Shown here: piece after piece, positions 35,105-40,690 of the stretch | How positions within the stretch are numbered: position 1 is the stretch's first letter | Layout of the letters: every line of letters starts with the position of its first letter | Origin: Rickettsia typhi | GTDB taxonomy: Bacteria > Pseudomonadota > Alphaproteobacteria > Rickettsiales > Rickettsiaceae | Direction: 5' to 3' | Assembly (NCBI GenBank): GCA_945877265.1 | Contig: CAMCRO010000004.1 | Location: 1-40,690 of the forward strand | DNA: 40,690 bases | Translations under genes and position numbers: made by a program | The notes under the pieces: generated by a model | Told to the model about the DNA's origin: nothing | Database searches by the model: none | Seen by the model: only the letters and a program-made list of their open reading frames with translations

Positions 35105-35631
35105 GACTTTATAACAATTGTGCCAGATAAAATGTCATGTATCGCTCTCTTATCTTTTCTGAAAACTATAAAAAAAGCACTAATGAATAAAAAAAGATAG
35201 CTTATATATCTTATCACGCATGCCTTGAAACTCGGTTTATTTTGGGTTTTATAATCTATCACTTTCATTTTAAAAATATATTTAATAAAAGTTGTCCCAA
35301 ATTTCCACCAAGAAAAAATAAAATATATTCCAAATAAAAAGAATTGGACAAATATCATCTCAATAAAATAAATAGAATAGCTATTGGCTGTTAAATATTC
35401 CCTGAATTTATCATGTGTAATCACAATTTGAATATCTTCGGGCGCAGAAACAATTAGGCTATTTGCTTCAATAAAATCTGCGAAATGAAATTTAAAAAGA
35501 GATAAAATCATTATCTTTAATATTGGAGAAGCAATTATAGAGACAATCATAAAATCAAGCATCCCAGTAACGATCCTAACTACTAATCCAGGGAAAATAA
35601 CCTGCTTCTTGGTATAAAATTCTTCAGTCAT
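35101..35631 (-). CDS. RDD-family membrane protein
   Basis: This encodes 176 residues with three to four membrane helices. The RDD pattern is visible: VVRIVTGMLDFMIV (Arg and Asp in helix 1), SWWKFGTTFIKYIFKMKVID, and the closing KDKRAIHDILSGTIVI (Asp in the last motif). RDD proteins are small membrane proteins of mostly unclear role, some with Na+ or H+ transport activity. It lies between the zinc-ribbon protein (3-base gap) and the ABC permease (overlap 4), so it is co-expressed with both. Confidence 0.82.
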   Translation of the reverse strand: MTEEFYTKKQVIFPGLVVRIVTGMLDFMIVSIIASPILKIMILSLFKFHFADFIEANSLIVSAPEDIQIVITHDKFREYLTANSYSIYFIEMIFVQFFLFGIYFIFSWWKFGTTFIKYIFKMKVIDYKTQNKPSFKACVIRYISYLFLFISAFFIVFRKDKRAIHDILSGTIVIKS

Positions 35632-35634
35632 TTT

Positions 35635-36264
35635 TTATCTCAGCCAAAATTTCAATCTACTGCCAAGAGAGATCATCACTTTTTCTGCATTAGGAGAAAC
35701 CATGTCAAACTGAGCTTTTCCTTTTATTATAGTATTAGGAGCAATTTCTAGCCCAGCATTTTCAGTATAGGCCTTACGCAGCACCCCACCAGATTTATCT
35801 AAAAGTTTTAACTCCACTAAAGGAATTTTTTGTTTTTCAGAAGTTCTGTTTGCAATGCTATATTCTAGGGTGACATTTTGATTTAGCTGGTTATAGCTAT
35901 GATGAATATTTTCTATTCTCATCCCTTCGTCTATACACATGCTACCGCACATACCAATTTTACTAGTAAAGCTTGGAAAAAACATCCATATTGTCATAAA
36001 AATCAAGAGGGTTAAGATGCCTGGCGCAGCATATAAAATCTTACTAATCTTCACTGGAATCACAGCTGGCAGGTTTGCACCAGGCACTTTTATTTGATGC
36101 TCAATTCTTTCTACCAAAATTTGCTGCGACAAAAAGTTTTCTTCAGGCAGCGTAGCGTGCCAAATATTTTTGCATTTTGAGCATTTGACTCTCCTACCAG
36201 TAGCACCAATTTGCGCAGGAGATACAAAAAAGCCTGAATTACATTTCGGACAAGAAATAATCAT
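35635..36264 (-). CDS. MJ0042-type zinc-ribbon membrane protein (DUF3426-like)
   Basis: This encodes 209 residues. The N-terminus is a zinc ribbon with two CxxC pairs: CPKCNSGFFVSPAQIGATG and VKCSKCKNIWHA. One membrane helix lies at about 78-95 (ILTLLIFMTIWMFFP), and the remainder is a beta-rich domain of the DUF3426 kind (VTLEYSIANRTSEKQKIPLVE). Alphaproteobacterial proteins with this layout are common and of unknown role. It is the first gene of the leftward run to hemF, and divergent from dapD. Confidence 0.85.
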   Translation of the reverse strand: MIISCPKCNSGFFVSPAQIGATGRRVKCSKCKNIWHATLPEENFLSQQILVERIEHQIKVPGANLPAVIPVKISKILYAAPGILTLLIFMTIWMFFPSFTSKIGMCGSMCIDEGMRIENIHHSYNQLNQNVTLEYSIANRTSEKQKIPLVELKLLDKSGGVLRKAYTENAGLEIAPNTIIKGKAQFDMVSPNAEKVMISLGSRLKFWLR

Positions 36265-36290
36265 TATTTTCTATCTGGATTAATATTGAC

Positions 36291-36309
36291 TAAAAGATAT
36301 GATCTTTTA
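36291..36309. promoter_or_regulatory. Possible operator palindrome before dapD
   Basis: TAAAAGAT-ATG-ATCTTTTA is a perfect 8-bp inverted repeat between the divergent zinc-ribbon and dapD genes. It directly follows TTGACT (36286-36291). A TATATG lies at 36313-36318, but the spacing (21) is too long for a standard promoter. Confidence 0.4.
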
Positions 36310-36343
36310 AGCTATATGGCAAGAAATTATTGAATGCGAATTT

Positions 36344-37177
36344 ATGAAAAAATATGTAAGCCAAATAGAAGAAATTTGGGACAAAAGAGAAAGTTTACTT
36401 TCGGATAGAAATTCTGAAAATTTCAAATCTGCTAGAAAAATCGTTAGAATAGTTATAGACGATCTCGACAAAGGGAAAGAAAGAGTTTGCATTAAGCATG
36501 AAGGAAATTGGATTGTTAATGAATGGACTAAAAAAGCAATCTTGCTTAGTTTTTTGGTGCATGAGAATGAGCAATTTAGCGCAGGGCCATTCCAATGGTT
36601 TGATAAAGTAAGGCCAAAATTTAGTGAAGATTGGACAGAAGAAGATTTTATAAAAGAAAAGCTTAGACTGGTCCCAGGTTCTTATGTTAGAAAAGGTGCT
36701 TATATAGGTAAAAATACTGTAATAATGCCTTCTTTTATTAATTTAGGCGCATATATTGACGATAATTCTTTAATTGATACCTGGGCTACAATAGGTTCTT
36801 GCGCTCAAATAGGCAAAAATTGTCATATTTCCGGAGGCGTAGGAATAGGAGGCGTATTAGAGCCTCTTCAGGCAAATCCAGTTATAATTGAAGATAATTG
36901 TTTTATAGGAGCTAGAAGCGAAATAGCAGAGGGTGTAATAATAAAAGAAGGATCCGTGATTTCTATGGGCGTCTTTATCGGTGCATCTACGAAAATAGTA
37001 GATAGAGAAACAGGTGAAATTATATATGGACAAGTTCCTCCATACTCTGTAATAGTGCCAGGAACGCTCCCAAATCAAGACCCAACAAAACCATCTTTAT
37101 ATTGTGCGGTTATTATTAAAAAAGTTGATGAAAAAACTAGAGCAAAAACTTCAATTAATGAAATATTACGAACCTAA
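36344..37177 (+). CDS. dapD: Tetrahydrodipicolinate N-succinyltransferase
   Basis: This encodes 277 residues, normal for DapD. The N-terminal helical part is followed by left-handed beta-helix hexapeptides from about 105 to 230 ([27 protein letters not shown] ..., [36 protein letters not shown]). [27 protein letters not shown] is the substrate-binding signature. It succinylates tetrahydrodipicolinate in the DAP/lysine route begun by lysC. The Shine-Dalgarno is weak. The GST-like gene follows after 5 bases, so they form a unit. Confidence 0.95.
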   Translation: MKKYVSQIEEIWDKRESLLSDRNSENFKSARKIVRIVIDDLDKGKERVCIKHEGNWIVNEWTKKAILLSFLVHENEQFSAGPFQWFDKVRPKFSEDWTEEDFIKEKLRLVPGSYVRKGAYIGKNTVIMPSFINLGAYIDDNSLIDTWATIGSCAQIGKNCHISGGVGIGGVLEPLQANPVIIEDNCFIGARSEIAEGVIIKEGSVISMGVFIGASTKIVDRETGEIIYGQVPPYSVIVPGTLPNQDPTKPSLYCAVIIKKVDEKTRAKTSINEILRT

Positions 37178-37182
37178 AAATA

Positions 37183-37875
37183 ATGCTATCTTTATATCAT
37201 CATATTTTTTGTACAAAATCTCGTTTTGCAAGCATATTAATGCTAGAAGCTGGGATTAATTATACCCCAGTGCCAATTAGCTTTTGGTCAGAAACTCATA
37301 AATTATCAACAATAGATCCAATAGGAGAATTACCAATATTAACTAATATAGTTGGAGCAGAAATTCCTCGAGGTGGGGAGGTAATTGGTGGTTTATATCC
37401 TGTTATTGAATATATTTTTGACCTTACCCCGGATTTTCATTTATTGCCCCAGTCAACTCAAGAAAAGGCTTTAATGCGGAAAATTATTTATTGGATAAAT
37501 TCTCGTTTTGAACAAGAAATTACGAGATATATACTCAATGAGAAATTTATAAAGCTCGTCTCTCATGATAAGACTGGTCCAAGAACAGAGTTTATTAGAG
37601 CAGCTAAAATCAATTTAGCTCATCATCTGAATTATCTATTATCTTTTATAGAATCAAATGGCAATCTAGCATCCAGGCAAATTTCTGCAGCGGACATTTT
37701 TCTTGCTTCTCATATTTCTATTTTAGATTATTTTGGCGAAATAAACTGGGAAAAATCGCTTTTTTTGAAAGAATGGTATGTTTCTATTAAATCGCGCCCA
37801 TCTTTTAGAAAAATATTATCTGAGAGAGTGAATTTAATTAAACCTCCAAACTATTATGAAGAGCTAGATTTTTAA
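37183..37875 (+). CDS. Glutathione S-transferase family protein
   Basis: This encodes 230 residues. The N-terminal thioredoxin-like half has YHHIFCTKSRFASILMLEAG and the cis-Pro region GELPILTN, followed by VIGGLYPVIEYIFD where the family usually has glutathione-binding E/S. The C-terminal all-helical half has the SAADIFLASHISILDYFGEI motif (N-cap Ser/Asp of helix 6). Substrate unknown. It is 5 bases from dapD and probably co-transcribed. A family B-like or palindromic repeat follows its stop. Confidence 0.82.
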   Translation: MLSLYHHIFCTKSRFASILMLEAGINYTPVPISFWSETHKLSTIDPIGELPILTNIVGAEIPRGGEVIGGLYPVIEYIFDLTPDFHLLPQSTQEKALMRKIIYWINSRFEQEITRYILNEKFIKLVSHDKTGPRTEFIRAAKINLAHHLNYLLSFIESNGNLASRQISAADIFLASHISILDYFGEINWEKSLFLKEWYVSIKSRPSFRKILSERVNLIKPPNYYEELDF

Positions 37876-37880
37876 ATTAG

Positions 37881-37948
37881 GTCATCTCGGACTTAGGTCC
37901 CGGATCTCAGCAGACTTTCAAGGGATTCCGGGTCTAGCACGGAATGAC
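37881..37948. repeat. Rickettsial-type palindromic repeat
   Basis: GTCATCTCGGACTTAGGTCC at the left and GGGTCTAGCACGGAATGAC at the right are imperfect inverse ends, with GGATCTCAGCAGACTTTC between. It is closely similar to 40488-40562. Confidence 0.7.
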
Positions 37949-37967
37949 TCTTCTCGAAGTCTTTTCG

Positions 37968-38257
37968 AAATTCATGTGAATATTTAAGAATAAAACAATA
38001 ACTCTAATATCAAGTTTTAAATTAAATAGACTCTTGAATTTTAAAGTGAGGCGCCGGAGCGTATGTTAATAAGTGAGGATAGCCGAATCTTTCTAAATTT
38101 ATGGAAATATTTAAGAATAAAACAATAACTCTAATATCAAGTTTTAAACTAAATAGACTCTTGAATTTTAAAGTGAGGCGCCGGAGCGTATGTTAATACG
38201 TGAGGATAGCCGAATCTTGCTAAATTCATGTGGATATTTAAGAATAAAACTTGATAT
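37968..38257. repeat. Family C tandem array, two full units of 127 bases plus a partial unit
   Basis: Full units start at 38007 and 38134 with ATATCAAGTTTTA (second copy with the same start), and the array ends at 38245-38257 with the inverse TAAAACTTGATAT. A partial unit (37968-38006) is the right end of another copy. The units align with the array at 32177-32427 (GCGCCGGAGCGTAT, GAGGATAGC, TTTAAGAAT blocks). The array ends 1 base from the stop codon of the 73-residue gene. Confidence 0.85.
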
Positions 38258-38258
38258 T

Positions 38259-38480
38259 TTAGATTTTACTAGATTTAATCATCCGTGCCTTATTAGAATC
38301 CCAGCTATATTGAGTATTGATTGTTTTTACTTCGGTAACTATTAAGTCGCCATTTTCTAGCTGAGCTACATCAGATCCATTTTGTAAGGATTCTATTATT
38401 AGCGGTGTTGATTTACAGATATACTTCAAATCCTCGAAAATTTCATAGTTTTGATTTTCTACGTCACTTTTTTTTGTCAT
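38259..38480 (-). CDS. Conserved small protein (possibly DUF2671)
   Basis: This encodes 73 residues with AGAGATACAG before the ATG. No signal peptide or membrane helix. The sequence pattern LIIESLQNGSDVAQLENGDLIVTEVKTINTQYSWD is like a Rickettsia-restricted family I remember as DUF2671; I cannot check this. If right it supports the taxonomic call. The function is unknown. The stop codon lies 1 base from a repeat array. Confidence 0.65.
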   Translation of the reverse strand: MTKKSDVENQNYEIFEDLKYICKSTPLIIESLQNGSDVAQLENGDLIVTEVKTINTQYSWDSNKARMIKSSKI

Positions 38481-38602
38481 TCTGTATCTCTTTGTTCATA
38501 TATTAATAATAATTTACCATAAAGCAAAGAAGATTGCAATCTTAATTTACAAAATAAAACCTTTATTAATTTTTTTTACTATTATCTTCAGGACAATAAA
38601 TC

Positions 38603-40417
38603 CTACTTGAAATATTCTAAAATTTTCTTAGCGACATTTTTGGAAATTCCTTCTATCTTGCTCAGCTCTTCTATAGAAGCGGATTTAAGAGACTCTGCTG
38701 AGCCAAAATGATTTAGCAATTTCTTCTTTCTACTAGCTCCTATTCCAGGAATTTCATCTATCAGAGATGCACTAATCGCAGCTGATCTTTTTTTTCTATG
38801 TCCTGTAATTGCAAAACGGTGAGCCTCATCCCTTAGCACCTGTAGATATTTCATAACCTGCGCATTATTACTCAGGGTAAAAGATTCTCTGCCAGGCATG
38901 TGGAAAGATTCACCACCAGCATCTCTCTTCTCACCTTTAGACATACAAATAAAAGGAATATTAATTCCCTCTTCTTTAAAGAATTTTTCAACTAAATTCA
39001 TATGCCCCTTCCCTCCGTCAATAATCATTAATGAAGGAATTTTGCCATTTTCTTTTTTTATTTTATTAATTCTGCGCAGCAACACCTCTTTAAGCATTTG
39101 ATAGTCATCTCCGCCAAAATTGCTAGTATTAGTAGTAATCGTGAATTTTCTATATTCATTTTTTTCAAAGCCTTCTGGCCCTGCAACAATCATAGCTCCA
39201 ATTGCAAATTTCCCCATAATATGGCTGTTATCATACACTTCAATTCTTTCAGGAAGTTCTTCTAAATCTAATAATTTTTGCAGGTCATAAAGCTTGGAGC
39301 TAGATTTCACTAATTCTTTAATGTAAGAATTTAATGTCTCATCGGCATTAAGCAAAACATGATCAAATAATTTTTTATATTTTTTATTTCCAGAAGTAAG
39401 AAATTTAGTTTTAACATTATGTAGCCTATATAAAGCTTCTTCAATCTCATTTTTTTCTTCTAAATCGATATTTATCAAAATTTTTTCAGGAGGAATTCTG
39501 GTCTGGTAAAACTGCCCTATAAAACAAGATAGAACTTCATGGGGAGAAATTCCTTCTGCATGTTTCGGAAAGTAATTTTTAAACCCATAATTTTGCCCAG
39601 CTCTATAGAAAAATACGGTAGCAGAATAGATCTCTGATTTTTGCAAAATCACAATCACATCATAATCATGCGCATCTATAATCGATTCTTCATAATTAGT
39701 TTGAATATAGCTTAATGCTTTAATTATATCCCTAATTTCTCCTGCTTTTTCAAATTCCATTTTTTCAGAAAATTTTTGCATTTCTTCTGATAATTCTTCC
39801 TGAATTTTTATGCTTTTTCCTTTTAAAAAGTTGATTGCATGTTTCACAGTTTCAGCATAGTCTTCTTTACTAATTTTATTAACGCAAGGAGCTGAGCATC
39901 TTTTTATTTGATATTGCAGGCATGGTCGTTTTCTTGCTGCAAAATAAGCATCAGAACAAGCTCTAAGTTTAAAAATTTTCTTGAGGTTATTAATGGCTTT
40001 TTCCGTATCCGAAATAGAAGCAAAAGGGCCAAATATTTCGCCTTCCTTGGATTTTTTTCCTCTGTATTTCGAAATTTGTGGATATTCATGTTGCGTTGAA
40101 ATTTTAATATAAGGAAAAGATTTATCATCTTTTAGCAAAATATTAAATCTGGGTTGATGGAGTTTAATCTGCTGAGCTTCTAAAAGAAAGGCTTCAGCTT
40201 CAGATTTAGTAACTAAATATTCTGTTTTTTGAGTTAAAAACACCATCCTTGCAAGCCTAGTTGGAATATCTTGCTTTGAGTAGTATAAAACTCTCTTTTT
40301 TAAATTTTTTGCTTTTCCTATATATAAAAGCTCATCTTTCTCCCCTAGCATTTTATATATGCCAGGCTTCTCAGGTAGGTTAGCGCAAAAATTCTTTATT
40401 AAATCAATTCCGTACAT
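38603..40417 (-). CDS. uvrC: UvrABC system protein C
   Basis: This encodes 604 residues, normal for UvrC. The GIY-YIG nuclease domain is at 14-92 (PGIYKMLGEKDELLYIGKAKNLKKR), a Cys-rich segment at 153-180 (CSDAYFAARKRPCLQYQIKRCSAPC), a UVR motif at about 200-235, the RNase H-like nuclease at about 375-530 (VYDNSHIMGKFAIGAMIVAGPEGF, LMIIDGGKGH, RDEAHRFAI), and HhH repeats at 545-604. It makes both incisions in nucleotide excision repair. It is monocistronic as far as the window shows. Confidence 0.96.
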   Translation of the reverse strand: MYGIDLIKNFCANLPEKPGIYKMLGEKDELLYIGKAKNLKKRVLYYSKQDIPTRLARMVFLTQKTEYLVTKSEAEAFLLEAQQIKLHQPRFNILLKDDKSFPYIKISTQHEYPQISKYRGKKSKEGEIFGPFASISDTEKAINNLKKIFKLRACSDAYFAARKRPCLQYQIKRCSAPCVNKISKEDYAETVKHAINFLKGKSIKIQEELSEEMQKFSEKMEFEKAGEIRDIIKALSYIQTNYEESIIDAHDYDVIVILQKSEIYSATVFFYRAGQNYGFKNYFPKHAEGISPHEVLSCFIGQFYQTRIPPEKILINIDLEEKNEIEEALYRLHNVKTKFLTSGNKKYKKLFDHVLLNADETLNSYIKELVKSSSKLYDLQKLLDLEELPERIEVYDNSHIMGKFAIGAMIVAGPEGFEKNEYRKFTITTNTSNFGGDDYQMLKEVLLRRINKIKKENGKIPSLMIIDGGKGHMNLVEKFFKEEGINIPFICMSKGEKRDAGGESFHMPGRESFTLSNNAQVMKYLQVLRDEAHRFAITGHRKKRSAAISASLIDEIPGIGASRKKKLLNHFGSAESLKSASIEELSKIEGISKNVAKKILEYFK

Positions 40418-40690
40418 TAGAGAGGATTTTATTTTATAATCAAAAGATATTATATCATTTAGGCATAATGGAATATATTAAATATTATCATCCCGGGACT
40501 TGATCCAGGATCTCAGAAGACTTTCACGGGATTCCGGGTCGAGCCCCACTAGTGTCCGGGATAAATTTATCATTAGAAAGCTCCGAAGCAAATTTGGTAT
40601 TTTTCATTCAAGCTTGTGTGCTTAGTGGGAGGTTTTAATGGCGTGTGGCTTGAGAAGATAGCAATCTTTATCCAAGATAATAAATCAATA
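40418..40690. other. Right-end intergenic region
   Basis: Apart from the palindromic repeat at 40488-40562 I see no gene. The uvrC promoter should lie in its left part, where the sequence is AT-rich but has no clear -35/-10 pair on the minus strand. Confidence 0.4.
40488..40562. repeat. Rickettsial-type palindromic repeat
   Basis: TCATCCCGGGACTTGATCCAG at the left and GGGATTCCGGGTCGAGCCC near the right are imperfect inverses. CACTAGTGTCCGGG at the end recurs in the copy at 14183-14258. Related to 37881-37948 and to the fragment at 145-164. Confidence 0.75.

Noticed and set aside
32177-38257. Tandem repeats as a CRISPR array
   Set aside because: Units are about 127 bases, two per array and contiguous, with no unique spacers and no cas genes.

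Overview
The window looks like a chromosomal segment of an AT-rich, host-associated alphaproteobacterium of the order Rickettsiales, closest in gene content to Rickettsiaceae or Midichloriaceae symbionts. The reasons are a circularly permuted (two-piece) tmRNA gene, ankyrin-repeat and effector-like proteins, short dispersed palindromic repeats, and a mosaic of housekeeping genes without large operons. LPS (lpxB, waaA) and lysine/DAP (lysC, dapD) genes are present, which argues against Anaplasmataceae. This taxonomic call is inference from content; no 16S gene is present.

Layout: 1-1000 holds a small ankyrin-like gene and degenerate repeats. 1000-8340 holds an outer-membrane beta-barrel protein, an M23 lipoprotein with lysC, ubiG, an unknown coupled gene pair with a good promoter, tRNA-Arg(CCT), a BON lipoprotein and pgsA. 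8500-16200 holds a 478-residue unknown protein, xerC coupled to a 640-residue putative clan CD-like cysteine protease, an rfbD-like reductase, the permuted ssrA, an HU/IHF gene, a gene broken by an in-frame amber codon, and rsmI. 16190-19490 holds an LpoA/LppC-like lipoprotein, a glycosyltransferase, xerD and tRNA-Cys. 19560-24320 is an accessory island: an 876-residue ankyrin protein, decayed waaA and cupin-regulator fragments, and two unknown proteins. 24465-31850 holds aspC, a fused acyltransferase-WaaA, a TPR/methyltransferase-like gene with mlaA, and a solute-binding protein paired with a divergent SDF-family symporter. 32060-36264 holds tRNA-Arg(ACG), a tandem repeat array, and a five-gene leftward run (zinc-ribbon protein, RDD protein, ABC permease, lpxB, hemF). 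36344-40417 holds dapD with a GST-like gene, a second repeat array, a 73-residue conserved small protein and uvrC.

Much of the set is cell-envelope work: lipid A and Kdo transfer, lipid asymmetry (MlaA), phosphatidylglycerol (PgsA), DAP/lysine synthesis, peptidoglycan hydrolase, LpoA-like lipoprotein, dTDP-rhamnose-type reductase and a glycosyltransferase. The rest is translation and DNA maintenance (tRNAs, tmRNA, RsmI, XerC/XerD, UvrC, HU/IHF), nutrient uptake and host-directed candidates.

The points most worth a second look are: the binding-protein/symporter pair, whose transporter lacks the usual NMDGT motif and substrate arginine; the candidate clan CD-like protease with ankyrin-like C-terminus; two homologous tandem repeat arrays with compensatory changes in their terminal inverted repeats, each abutting the 3' end of a leftward gene; the acyltransferase-WaaA fusion with a decayed waaA copy nearby; and the amber-interrupted gene.
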